The translations under genes were made by a program, and so were the position numbers. From Chlorokybus atmophyticus (taxonomy: Eukaryota; Streptophyta; Chlorokybophyceae; Chlorokybales; Chlorokybaceae): 33,324 nt of DNA. Of the stretch, positions 19,699 to 29,727 are shown piece after piece. The notes under the pieces were generated by a model, which was not told the origin of the DNA, did not search any database, and worked only from the letters and a program-made list of their open reading frames with translations. Position 1 is the stretch's first letter; each line of letters begins with the position of its first letter. Location: assembly GCA_009103225.1 (NCBI GenBank), contig RHPI01001202.1, forward strand, positions 408,948-442,271, given 5' to 3'.

Positions 19699-22463
19699 TT
19701 AGAGGACAGGACATGAATCCCAATAAGCTCGAAGCAACTCGCGGCAGTGCGTAAGATGCCTGTCGGGCTCCCAACTGTTATGTTCCGGGCCATACCCTTT
19801 CCATTTCACCAAATAGCGAGTTGCGCGTCCTCGACTATTTAGCTTATGGTTCAATACAGCTTCCACCTCGTATTCGAGCTCGCTGTCCGCCTCAACTGGC
19901 GGTGGTGGAGGCTGTGTTCTACCATCTGAGCGGTAAGGTTTCAACAAGTTCACATGGAACACGTTGTGTATACGCACACTTGAGGGCAATTGCAGACGAT
20001 AAGCGTGCGTACCAACTCTATCAGTGATAGAGAAAGGTCCTAACCATCGTGGCAGCAATTTGCGAGCACCCGTACCTATGATGGTTATGTTCTTAGTGTT
20101 AAGCAAAACTTTATCGCCGACATCGAATCGTGGCCATTCTTCGATGTGTATCAGCATAAGCTTTTTACCTATCCTGTGCTTCTGACAGATACAGCTTGGC
20201 TCGAGCCAAACTTTCTTGCATATCAGTGGCAAATGCCTTGCCGCTGGTACAGTCAGGGCATTGCGAGGTACACGCAATGACGCTGGTGTGTTCGGGCGAA
20301 TCCCATATTTCAAGAAAATTGGGGTTTCCTTTACACTTTCTTGCCACGCGTTGTTCACAGCGAACTCTGCCATTGGCAAGTATCTGTCCCAATCAGCATG
20401 GTTAGGAGCCACATAGTGGCGAAGCAGTTCTTCCAGTATTTAATTTGCTCGCTCAGTTTGTCCGTCCGTTTGCGGGTGGAAAGCAGTCGACATGCTTTGT
20501 TTTACCCCCAACAATTCACAGACTTCTCTCCAAAACTTGGAGACAAACCGAGGATCACAATCTGTGACAAGTTCACGCGGTACACCGTGAACTCGAAAGA
20601 CCGTGGACACACAAAAATGTGCAAAGCCCCGTGCACTCACAGTTGTGCAACACGGGGCAAAATGCACCATTTTGGTCAAATAGTCGACAAAAACCACAAT
20701 AGCAGTGTATTTATCTGCTGTTCCAGGTAGGTCAGTAATCAAATCCATACTGACACTATCCCACTTTTGTTCTTGAATTGTCAATGGTTTAAGCAATCCC
20801 GCTTGTTTTTGCCGTAATGGCTTATTACGTTGACACCCGTCACATGTGCGAACATATTGATTCACATCAGCTGACATTTATGGCCACCCGTATAACTGTT
20901 GCGCAGATTTCAGTGTTTTGTGTTTCCCCAAATGCCCAGCATACGGCGGGTCATGCACTGAATGTAAGCATTGCTTACGCAAGTCGCCCGAGTTGGGAAT
21001 TGCCAACTGCTCCCCTTTATACCACAGATTGCTAACAGCAGTAAGCTGTTGCAAGTTGGTTTGACTGCTAAACCAATCATATGAGTTATAACCTGTGGAC
21101 ACTTCCTTTAAAAAAGGATCTTCAGGCTGTTGTACATTACGCGTACTTCGACAGCGCGTAAGTGCAAAAAAAGCAGGGCTACAACTTGGTGGATCCGCCA
21201 CATTGGTGCGACCCGGAAGGTATTGCCAAGTGAAAGTGAAACGAGAAATGAATTCATTCCACCTAGCTTGCCGCCTCGACAGATTTTGTTGCGTATAAAA
21301 GAATGTGAGCGGGTTGTGATCAGTAATCACTAAAAACTCCACCCCTTTCAAGTAGCAACGCCATGTGCGCAGCGCGTGCACCACCCCGAGCAATTCCTGC
21401 TCAGTGGTTGTGTAATTACGTTCAGCAGGAATGAACTTTCTGCTTTCATATGCACATGGTCTGTCATCCAATAGAAGGACTGCCCCACACCCAATGGTGG
21501 AAGCATCACTGATTACCACAAAAGGCTTGGTGTGGTCGGGGAAGGCTAACACAGGGCTTTGTGTTAATGCATCTTTAATGCGTGTAAAAGCAACCTCTTG
21601 TGCCTCCGTTCACACAAATTTAACATCTTTCTCAGTAAAGATGTTAAAGGATTTGCCATGCTAGAATAAGCTCGCATGAACTTGCGGAAATAATTGGCTA
21701 GCCCCAAGAAAGCACGGAACTGATGTACATCCTTGAGTGGTGGCCAATCCTTCACCGCACACACCTTTTGAGGTTCTGGTTTCAATCCTTCTTTGCCAAT
21801 CACATGCCCTAAAAAGGGTAGTTCATCCTTTGCAAAGTTGCATTTGGACAGGTTGGCATAAAATTTGTGTTCGCGTAACTTAGCTAGAACCAATTCCACA
21901 TGCCTGTGGTGGTCCTCTCGGGTTTTGATAAACACAATAATGTCGTCTAGATATACTAGTACAAACTTGTACAATTCATCAGCAAATACCGCATTCATTG
22001 CTGTCTGAAATGTAGCCGGTGCATCTGTTAACCCAAATGGTAACACTTTATACTGAAAGTGTCCTAGTGGGGTGCGAAATGCAGTTGTTTGTATATCCGA
22101 CGGGTGGTTATTAATTTGATGATAACCACTGGTCAAATCCAGTGTGCTGAACACTGTTGCACCTGACAGCTTATAAAACAAATCATCAATCCGAGGCAAA
22201 GGGTATCTGTTTTTCACAGTCACCTTGTTCAACGCACGGTAATCAATACACATGCGTAGCTTGCCATTCTTTTTGGGCACAAACAAAATTGGTGCACCAA
22301 AAGGAGATATGCTCTTTGTTATTAAACCTTTGTCCAATAACTCTTTGAGCTGTTTTTCCATTTCCGCGTGTTCTAAGGGACTTAGCCTATAGATAGGCCG
22401 CCAAGGTGGCATTGCCCCCTCTTTTAACGGAATGGTATGATGTATGTTTCTATCAGGAGGCAA
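19699..22463 (-). pseudogene. Chromovirus pol: reverse transcriptase, RNase H, integrase, chromodomain (decayed)
   Basis: Open blocks on the minus strand: 22463-21564 RT (FVPKKNGKLRMCIDYR, catalytic YLDDIIVF, FLGLANYFRKF); 21552-20878 RNase H (VVISDAS, YTTTEQELLGV, ITDHNPL) and the integrase HHCC finger; 20877-20440 integrase core (MDLI, TDCDPRF, HPQTDGQTERAN); 20412-19699 integrase C-terminus (PRWLGPFSI, HNVFHVNLLKPY) and a chromodomain (YEVEAVLNHK, RYLVKWKGYG, NSWEP). Lesions are a frameshift plus TGA near 21570-21660, TAA at the integrase zinc finger (YGWP-stop-MSADV, about 20878), TAA after TERAN (about 20440), and a pair of shifts around 20165-20235 where the better frame reads SLARAKLYLSEAQDR. 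The chromodomain keeps its aromatic positions, which are thought to direct insertion to methylated-histone chromatin. Confidence 0.9.
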
Positions 22464-22678
22464 CTCCGGGAGTTCATCCTAAAATTCATCTGCATATTGT
22501 TCCGTAAGTGATGACAGAGTCAGTTACGGCCTGTTCAACAGGTGTCTCTCTACCTGTCGTAAGTGCATCAAATATACTTCCTCACGTTTGCGCACGCAAC
22601 GTTTCAGTTGCATAGCAGAGAGGAGCGGAACATTGTCGCGAGCAACACGTGCGAGTACAGGTGCGATTAACGTCACCT
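22464..22678 (-). pseudogene. Degenerate spacer between chromovirus protease and RT
   Basis: Fragments of coding sense survive in changing frames, for example an acidic piece with ELPELPPDRN just before the RT block and an in-frame TAG before DELPEL at about 22480. At least one frameshift separates this from the protease frame. It is the usual linker between protease and RT, now broken. Confidence 0.6.
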
Positions 22679-23443
22679 TCAAGGTGAACGTAAGTTACGT
22701 TTACCCTTACGAAGGGTGCACGTATTTGCTCGAGAGTCCAATTGCAAACCTGCTTCGGTGTGCCACTGTTCACCCAAAACAACATCCACCCCGGGGACAC
22801 CTATATCCACCACGATGAAAGTTGGTCGAGTCTTATGGCTATTAATAAAAGAAAGCCCCTTCACCTCCCCAATTGCATTAAGGGTGGAACCAGCAGCACG
22901 TACATACGACGTGACTAGTGTGAGAGGTATGTTATTACGTTTCACCCAAGCATGTTCAACAAAGTTATGGTTTGCACCAGTACCAATCAATGCTGTACAT
23001 GGTGTACCCATAAGTTGACTCTCAAATCTCCATTTGAGTGGCACTGAGTGACCATCAAATGTAGCTAATGTCGGAGTGCCGTGATTGGTAGCAGGCTTGA
23101 TAAAGATCATTTGCAACGGTGAAGCTCCTGTATCCTTGCGTGAGAGTTGCATAATTACTTCTCCCCCTTTCAACAATTGCGACCACGGGCCATGATATCG
23201 AGGGACAACTACACATGCAGTAACAGCATGTTGTAATTGCAACTCGTGTAAGTGCTTAACAGCAGTTACTAATTCAGAGAATGGAACATTGCTTAAAACA
23301 CAACCGTTGGCATTTGTCAACACAGGTGGTGTGCTCATATCAATCCATGCATCTGTTACATCACAAAGACAGGAAACTTTATGAAGAAGTACAGAGTATT
23401 TAAAGTCGTTCTGCTCGACTAAGCTACCAACCACGGACAATTC
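22679..23443 (-). pseudogene. Chromovirus protease region, in frame with gag after a TAG
   Basis: The frame continues directly from gag through TAG (23446-23444) and stays open to 22679. The retropepsin-like block reads MGTPCTALIGTGANHNF, followed by a second block with VPGVDVVLGEQWHTEAG. In active gypsy proteases the first block carries DTGA or DSGA; here the catalytic Asp is Gly. The N-terminal 120 residues match no family I know. The change predicts an inactive protease. Confidence 0.75.
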
Positions 23444-24634
23444 CTATTTCTTGTCCCTCTGCTGCTTAGCCTTTTGTGCAATCTGCTTTGCATAGCACTT
23501 GGCCTCTCCATGACCTGTCTTCTTGCAAAAACCGCAAGTGATGATGGATTTGGCCGCGTTGTAGGGGCCAGCAGGATGAGATGTTTTCGCCTTTTTCACA
23601 AAAGGTTTGTTGTCAGTGGCCGGGCGCTTTGCAGCTGAAACCGGGGCTGCCTCTTTTGCCGTGGTTTGCATTTTTGCGTAAGAGCGCTTTGCACTGTCCA
23701 CAGCAGCAACCATCTGCATCAGCATTGGTAAATCCGTCGAGGCCCACTGTTGCAAACTCGCGGGGTTGACGGCCACATGCTGCACGAGATCTGTGTCCAA
23801 GCCACGCCTGAACATATCCAGCTGATCAGCATCACTGATAGGTAGTTTGCCAGCAATGATCTTGCTGACAAACGACTGAAAATCCTGGATATACTGCTGA
23901 ACCGGACGCCCGTTCTGACGCAGGTTGTGCAGCTGGTTGCGAGCAACCTGGGCAGGATCTGCGCCACCATAGCGCTGCTCCATGAAAGAGCACAACTGTT
24001 TCACTTCCCGCCCGAGGTTCGTATCCCGTTGCTTACGGTGGTACCACTCTGCCAAAGCATCGTTTGGGATCAGCAACTCAGCTACACGCAACTTCCCCTC
24101 CTCAGAAATGTGAAGGGAGTTGACATAGTGTCTCAGCTTTACAAGCCAGTCGAAAATTGCCGCTTGTTTGTTGGGAACAAACTCGGCAAGTCGAGCAAGC
24201 GCCTGAACATGTGGACCACTATCAGAGCGTTGAATGCGCTCGATCATGTTCAGAACACGTTTTCCTTCACCCATCGATCCCTCCCATTCTTGCCCCATAA
24301 AGGTGGTGAGCTTTGAGATCTTTTTCGCCACATGAAAGAGGAAGTTGACTCGCGAGACAATTGTCTCGCGAGGCTCCTCATCAGAGGTGCCAAGAAAGTG
24401 GTCCGTCAACTCCGGTTTTGTCAAGCGAACTGAGATTTCAGGCTGAACAAATGATGGTGGTGGTGGTGGTCCGTCTGGTTCCACCAAGCCATCCACATCC
24501 TTAGCAGCATGAGACTCATCAGGTGCATCATCCGGGTTGAAAATATCCTCCATGGATGGAAACTCCTCCTCACGGGATAATTGCTGTTTTTGCGAGCTTT
24601 CCCCCTTTGAGGTGGGCACCGAGTTCTCTTCCAT
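23444..24634 (-). CDS. gag: Chromovirus Gag (capsid and zinc knuckle)
   Basis: A continuous frame of 396 residues from ATG 24634 (MEENSVPTSKGE). An acidic, Pro-rich N-terminus is followed by a retrotransposon gag capsid domain (about 150-290, with LAEWYHRKQ, VARNQLHNLRQNGRPVQQYI and LDMFRRGLDTDL). After a Lys/Ala-rich linker comes one CCHC knuckle, CGFCKKTGHGEAKC, and a basic tail ending at TAG. Gag packages the element RNA in the cytoplasm. The open frame extends 86 codons further upstream, but those codons are antisense to the copia gag and not part of this gene. Unlike pol, gag has no visible lesion. Confidence 0.85.
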   Translation of the reverse strand: MEENSVPTSKGESSQKQQLSREEEFPSMEDIFNPDDAPDESHAAKDVDGLVEPDGPPPPPSFVQPEISVRLTKPELTDHFLGTSDEEPRETIVSRVNFLFHVAKKISKLTTFMGQEWEGSMGEGKRVLNMIERIQRSDSGPHVQALARLAEFVPNKQAAIFDWLVKLRHYVNSLHISEEGKLRVAELLIPNDALAEWYHRKQRDTNLGREVKQLCSFMEQRYGGADPAQVARNQLHNLRQNGRPVQQYIQDFQSFVSKIIAGKLPISDADQLDMFRRGLDTDLVQHVAVNPASLQQWASTDLPMLMQMVAAVDSAKRSYAKMQTTAKEAAPVSAAKRPATDNKPFVKKAKTSHPAGPYNAAKSIITCGFCKKTGHGEAKCYAKQIAQKAKQQRDKK

Positions 24635-24639
24635 TTGTC

Positions 24640-25474
24640 TGCAAAACAGGCTAACCCTACGCAAGCAACTGAGCGCACTCAGGAAGGAGGCAGCAGAACC
24701 CATCACAAAGTATGTTGCGCGTGCGAGAGAGCTGTGGGCGGACCTCATCAACGTCGGCCACAACATGGGGGAGACGGAGGTTGTGCTGGCTGTTGTTGGA
24801 GGGCTACCAGCAGAGTACGAGGTCGTTGCAACACTGCTGGAGACATCGTCATCGGAGCTGACGCTGGACAAAGTACTGCCGAAGCTGCTCACCGTGGAGC
24901 AAAGGGTGATGAAGAAGGACGAGCAAGCTGATGCCGTGGCCTTCTACACCAACAAGCACGGGAAGAAGAGCAACCATGAAGAGAAGAACAAAGGCAACAA
25001 GCCTGGCAATCCTCGTCACAAAGACCTCACATGCCACTGGTGTGGTTGGAAGGGGCACATTGTAAAGGACTGTAGGAAGAAACAACAGGGGCAACCTAGA
25101 GCAAGCACCAGCAACAGCGGCAACAAGCACCAGCACAAGGAGAAACATGTCGCCTTCACTGCATCCAGTTCGAGGGCGGGCACAGCTTTCTGGGTGGTGG
25201 ACTCTGGCTGCGATCGTCATCTCACACCAAACAAGGAGGTGATGGAGGGCTACAAGAAGCTGACGTCCACAATCAAGGTGGCGGGCTTCGGTGGCAAAGT
25301 ATTGGTGGCTGAGGGAGTTGGCAACGTACGACTCCAGTGCAAGGTTGGTAACACACTACGCGAGGTGTTGTTATGCAACGTCCTGCATGTTCCCAAGGCT
25401 ACTGCGAGTCTATTCTCTGTGAGGGTTGCGGAGCGCTTAGGCGCGGAGATCCTATTTCGGAAGGGTGGCTGCAC
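24640..25474 (+). pseudogene. Copia gag (C-terminal part) and protease, interrupted by a solo LTR
   Basis: The frame covers the UBN2-type capsid domain (ELWADLINVGHNMGETE, GGLPAEYEVVATLLE), a CCHC knuckle CHWCGWKGHIVKDC and a copia protease motif AFWVVDSGCDRHLTPN with catalytic DSG. At 25475 the frame runs into LTR copy B and stops at 25595. The TGC codon at 25470-25472 and its duplicate at 26031-26033 are in the same phase, so the coding frame was continuous before the insertion. Confidence 0.85.
25470..25474. repeat. Target-site duplication TGCAC, left copy
   Basis: TGCAC directly precedes LTR copy B and is repeated at 26031-26035 directly after it, the 5-bp duplication expected of LTR element integration. 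Confidence 0.9.
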
Positions 25475-26030
25475 TGTAACAAATGCCGGCGTCGCCGCCG
25501 ACAACCCTTCAATCCTCTACCCCAACACCCACACCATCGGAGACAAGCCGTATGACACCGCCGGCAGCATGGCGCTGCAAGGGGTAGAAAACTGATGAGG
25601 TCCCATCAGTTGATGGGGCCTTTTATATCAAGAGTATATCACTATGATATATCTCGATATCGAACTCACAAGTAGATATCCGCCGTATAGATAGGGTTGC
25701 TGTTAGAGATCTCGCGTGAGCCAATCAGAGCTCAGATATCAAACGATAAGGTCCTCAACGATAAGGTACCTAACGATAGGGTACCTAGCGACGAGGTACC
25801 TAACTTGATATCTGACTATAGTGATCGCATATATGATATGCGACACTAAATAGGCTTGATAGGCGGTTCTACACCCATTGGGACTTATCCAAGCTATAAT
25901 AAACTATTATAAGCTTTGATAAGCGAGGAACCGTAGGAAAGAGGTATAATAAGTATTTAATTGCATTTATCCATACAACATGTGTCATTTAGGTAGCAAT
26001 AATACCCCTATTATTATTGCTCCCGTTGCA
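25475..26030 (-). repeat. Solo LTR of the chromovirus family (copy B) inside copia
   Basis: 556 bp, starting TGTAACAAATG and ending CTCCCGTTGCA in plus-strand order. It aligns along its length with copies A and C (shared CTTCAATCCTCTACCCCAAC block, TATA-like TATAAAAG on the minus strand, GGTACCTA repeats at 25743-25804, the same palindromes) but is clearly more diverged. With exact TGCAC duplications and no internal domain it is a solo LTR left by LTR-LTR recombination. It interrupts copia between protease and integrase. Confidence 0.9.
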
Positions 26031-26705
26031 TGCACAGTCATCCTTGATGGGGTCGTGCACATGGTTGGAATCGCTGATCCGGGAGGGCTCTACCACGTGG
26101 AGCAGCACCCTAAGGACATTGACATTCAAGCCATGGTGGTCAAGGACAAGGAGTCGCCAACATTGTGGCATCGAAGGTTCGGGCATCTCAGCTACGTCAA
26201 CCTCACTCGCCTTGTCGCTGAGAAGATGGTAAAGGGCATCTATCTCAGCACAGAAGAACTCAAGAATGCATCTGGTGCACTTTGTAAACCATGCCTGGTT
26301 GTAAAGCAGCATGCTATGCCATTCCCATCATCCTCTTCTAGCAGTCAGCATCCTTGCGAGCTTGTGCACATGGATGTCTGTGGCCCTATGCGCATTGTGG
26401 CGAAGGGAGGGGCCAGGTACTTTGCTACATTCCTCGACGACTACAGCAAGCTGTCCATCATCTTTCCATTAATGCTCAAGTCAGAAGTTGCTGGAGCTGT
26501 GCGCACAGTTGTGGCCTTGTTGGAGACGCAGTCTAGCAACAAGATGAAGGCAATGAGGAGTGACCAAGGAGGGGAGTACATCAACAAGGAGTTGAAGGAG
26601 TTCTTCGCCTGCAAGGGCATACGCCACGAGACAACGGCACCCTACACCCCGCAGCAGAATGGAGCAGCTGAACGTCTCAACAGGACACTCTTGGAGCGTG
26701 TTTGA
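26031..26705 (+). pseudogene. Copia integrase
   Basis: Starts within the GAG-pre-integrase region (TLWHRRFGHLSYVNL with His-His, then CKPC) and runs through the integrase core: MDVCGP for the first Asp, RSDQGGEY for the second, and QQNGAAERLNR with the Glu. It ends at TGA 26703-26705, where the family usually has an Arg codon before TML. A CGA to TGA change would explain it. The frame resumes at 26706. Confidence 0.85.
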
Positions 26706-27977
26706 ACCATGCTCAACGATACAAAGATGGAAGACAGTCTGTGGAAGGAGGCGGTACTCACTGCCAACTACATCCGCAACAGGTCTCCGGTGAGCTCAGA
26801 GCAGAAGACTCCGTGGGAGCACTTCTATGAAGCCACACCAGATGTGAGTGGTATGCGTGTGTTTGAATGCACGGCATATGCACTAGTGCCTAAACAGCTC
26901 AGGCACAAACCGGAGCCAGTCAGCAAGAAGGGCATCTGCGTTGGTTATGAACCGGGTTCCAAGGCTTACAGGATCTTGCTCGAGGACACTCAGAAGATCA
27001 TCGTGAGCAGAGAGGTGGTTTTTCATGAGGGATTATCACAACCAGAAGCAGGCTTCTTTCCGGGAGATGACGATGAAGTACAGCCACAGGAGCATCCTAA
27101 GACAGTGGAGGCTGAGGGCGAGGCAGTCATCAACAATAAGGGTGAGCGAGACTCAGTTGTAGCAGGCCAGAAGAAGCCGCACCTGCAGCAGGAGCACGCA
27201 GCTCGGAGATACCCAGTGAGGGAGAGAAAGGCACCTGACTTCCTACACAAGGCACACGTCGCCAGTGTGCAGCATGAGGAGCCAAGCACCTACAAGGAGG
27301 CTTTGTTAGCACCAGATGCGGAGCAATGGCAGCGTGCTATGGACGAGGAGATTGCGTCACTCCATGCCAACAACACTTGGTCACTGGAGCAGTTACCGCA
27401 AGGAGTGAAGACCATTCCAGTGAAATGGGTCTTCAAGGTGAAGCGTGATGGTCAGGGCAACATTGAGCGCTACAAGGCAAGACTGGTGGCAAAGGGCTTC
27501 TTGCAGCAGGAAGGTGTGGACTTCAACGAAGTGTTTGCACCTGCAAGTAAGCATACCACCTTCCGTGCACAGCTAGCTATGGTTGCTGCTGAAGACCTGC
27601 ATCACCTGGATGTGAAGACTGCCTTCCTCTATGGAGAGCTGGAGGAGGAGATCTTCATCGAGCAACCACCTGAATATAAAGAAGGGGAGAGAGGCACAGC
27701 GTGCAAGCTGATCAAGGCACTGTACGGGCTGCGACAGGCACCGCGTATGTGGCACATCAAGCTCACCAAGGAGCTGGAGGCACTTGGCTTCACCGCATCC
27801 TCTGCAGACCCTGGGCTCTTCATCCATGCAGACAACAAGGTCTGGCTGCTCGTGTATGTTGATGATATCATCATCACCGCCAGGCAGGAGCACCACCTGC
27901 AGGAGACGAAACTTGCTCTCAGCAAGCATTCTCAGTCCGTGATCTTAGAGAGGCCAAGTGGTTCCTTGGCATGGTGA
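26706..27977 (+). pseudogene. Copia integrase C-terminus and reverse transcriptase
   Basis: Begins with the integrase C-terminal block (NYIRNRSPVSSEQKTPWEHF) and a variable acidic linker. RT follows with KWVFKVKRDGQGNIERYKAR, HHLDVKTAFLYGELEEEI, ALYGLRQAPRMW and catalytic YVDDIIIT. Near 27925 the reading frame shifts by one base; the family-like continuation (SVRDLREAKWFLGMVIERD) lies in the next frame from about 27927, so the open frame that stops at 27977 has a false tail. Confidence 0.88.
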
Positions 27978-28804
27978 TTGAGCGCGACAGGGCTGCACGC
28001 ACAATCAAGATCAGTCAAGAGCAGATGGTAAGAAGACTCGTCACCAAGTTTGCGCTCACTGAAGCAAAGACCAAGACCACACCGTTGGCACTTGGCACTG
28101 CCCTCATCAAGGCAAAGGATGAGGACGTACTCGACAAGGCTTTGTATCCATATGGTGAGCTGGTATGAAGCATGCTCTATCTGACAGTGTGCACACATCC
28201 CGATGTTGCACATGCTGTGGGAGTACTTGCTCGCTACATGTCTGCACCGAGCATGGAGCACTGGAGAGCAGCAAAGGGAGTACTACGCTTTGTTGCTGGG
28301 AGCGCAACAGTTGGCATCAAGTTTGGGAGCGGGAGCACTGAGTTGGAGGGCTACTGCGACTCGGACTTTGCTGGTGACCTCAACAGCAGGAGGTCCACTA
28401 CAAGCTATGTCTTCAAGCTGAACGGAGGCGTGGTGAGCTGCAACAGCAGGCTGCAGCCAACAACAGCAGCATCTACATCAGAGGCTAAGTACATGGCAGC
28501 GGCAGCAGCAGTGAAGGAGGCACTCTGGCTTCGCAAGCTCATGGCAGACTTGGAGCACCCCATGGCGTGCATCGCCATCAACTGTGACAACCAAGGAGCC
28601 ATCAAGTTGTTGAAGCACCCTATCGCCTCAGCAAAGACGAAGCACATTGATGTCATGCATTACTTTGTGCGTGACAGAGTCACAAGGAAGGAGGTGGAGT
28701 TCCAGTACTGCAACGCCGAGGGCATGCTGGCGGACTTCATGACAAAGCCATTGTCACCGCTCAAGTTCAAGACTTGTTGCGCAGGACTTGGCATCTGTGT
28801 TTGA
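27930..28804 (+). pseudogene. Copia RT C-terminus and RNase H
   Basis: Continues the RT thumb (WFLGMVIERD, KISQEQMVRRLVTKFAL), broken by TGA at 28166-28168, then MLYLTVCTHPDVAHAVGVLARY and the RNase H domain (GYCDSDFAGDLNSRRSTT, STSEAKYMAAAAAVKEALWLR, CDNQGAIKL, KHIDVMHYFVRD). It ends at the TGA 28802-28804. This order and these motifs are standard for Ty1/copia. Confidence 0.88.
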
Positions 28805-28846
28805 CTACAGGCGCAAGCGTTGGAGGTCAAGCTGCTCGCGTGGGAG

Positions 28847-29270
28847 TGTTGAGAGTATTCCTACATACGATCAGCATCGACCCTCCACATAGGAGTAGAA
28901 GGTCGTAAGGACGAGCATTAGGTCCGGACTTAGCAAGATGGCGTCGTCGGACCAGACTCCGGACTCCAGACTGGAGCCTTACTAACTGCTTCGTCTCTCC
29001 GCGTATACTTACTCATATTAGGCGTGTAAGAGCTTGTTGAAAAGCTCTGCTTGTAAGAAAGACAACGCAGCTTAGAGCGTGTCAAAAGGCTGAGTATAGC
29101 TTACGCAGTGCTTGCAAACGTAAACGTGTGTGTAACTGGCTGGTATAAGATACAGCAGACAACTTGTAATAGATGAATGTGATGTGACTTGTGTATGCTC
29201 TGGTGGCGATAGCTCTGTCTCTGTGTGTCTATACTTGCCTCAGCTACATGTGCATGCTAGTCCTTCAACA
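28847..29270 (+). repeat. Copia 3' LTR
   Basis: 424 bp from TGTTGAGAGTATTC to GTCCTTCAACA, so its ends are inverted repeats TGTTGA/TCAACA. It follows a short purine-rich run (GTGGGAG) 40 bp after the RNase H stop codon, as expected for the polypurine tract. No second copy is present in the window. Confidence 0.8.
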
Positions 29271-29711
29271 CAACTGTGACATGCACTGGCAAGCACAATG
29301 ACAAGCAATCACCGCATGCAATGACAGGCAATCACCGCAAGCAATGATAGTGCACTAAGTGTGACAAGCAGTGATGGCACTAGCAAGCACTCATGCACTG
29401 GCAAGTCACTGGCAAGCACAATGACAAGCAATCACCGCATGCAATGACAGGCAATCACTGCCAGCAATGATAGTGCATGAAAGTATACACGTGCACCTGA
29501 CAAGCACCTGGCAAGCAGGCAAGTCACCGACATGTGTAATGGTACCTCACACGTGGAGAGGCCGCCTCTTTAATGGGTGGCTTTAACGTGGAGGTAGCGC
29601 AGGGAAGCTAACTTGAAGCTTGGGCTGCGTGGACGAATAGAAGGCCGCCAACGACGCCTTTTAATTGGCCGAAAGCAGGTCGTTGCCCTATAAGTACCCA
29701 CGTCACCCCCC
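29271..29711 (-). other. Chromovirus leader between primer-binding site and the copia insertion
   Basis: A 440-bp non-coding stretch. It holds a tandem repeat of about 71 bp spaced 123 bp apart (29284-29354 and 29407-29477). Each unit contains shorter GCAATCACCGCA and GCAATGA repeats. No credible protein frame is seen. The rest of the leader presumably lay beyond the copia insertion point near 24640. Confidence 0.6.
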
Positions 29712-29726
29712 AGCTCCTGGATACCA
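29712..29726 (-). other. Candidate primer-binding site of the chromovirus
   Basis: On the minus strand, one base after the 5' LTR, the sequence is TGGTATCCAGGAGC. TGG pairs with the 3' CCA of a tRNA, and TGGTATC matches the start of many Met-tRNA-primed sites, though the rest departs from initiator tRNA-Met. The priming tRNA is therefore open. Confidence 0.6.
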
Positions 29727-29727
29727 A

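Larger units (their letters stand above)
24640..29270 (+). mobile_element. Ty1/copia element, 5'-truncated, nested in the chromovirus leader
   Basis: Plus-strand copia order: gag, protease, integrase, RT, RNase H, then a 3' LTR at 28847-29270. The 5' LTR, leader and N-terminal gag are missing. The first family-like sequence (NRLTLRKQLSALRKE, a UBN2 gag block) starts within a few bases of the chromovirus gag ATG. A solo LTR of the chromovirus family interrupts it at 25475-26030. Lesions are TGA at 26703-26705, a frameshift near 27925, and TGA at 28166-28168. The left boundary is approximate because no target duplication can be matched without a 5' LTR. Confidence 0.88.

Noticed and set aside
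24635-24892. 86 extra codons at the start of the chromovirus gag frame
   Set aside because: They are antisense to the copia gag domain and have no gag-like content; the frame is open by chance across the junction.
25475-25595. Copia protein tail NAGVAADNPSILYPNTH and onward
   Set aside because: It is read-through into the inserted solo LTR, since the same bases occur in LTRs A and C.
29284-29477. CRISPR-like direct repeats
   Set aside because: Only two long units in a retroelement leader of a eukaryote, with no array of short repeats and spacers.
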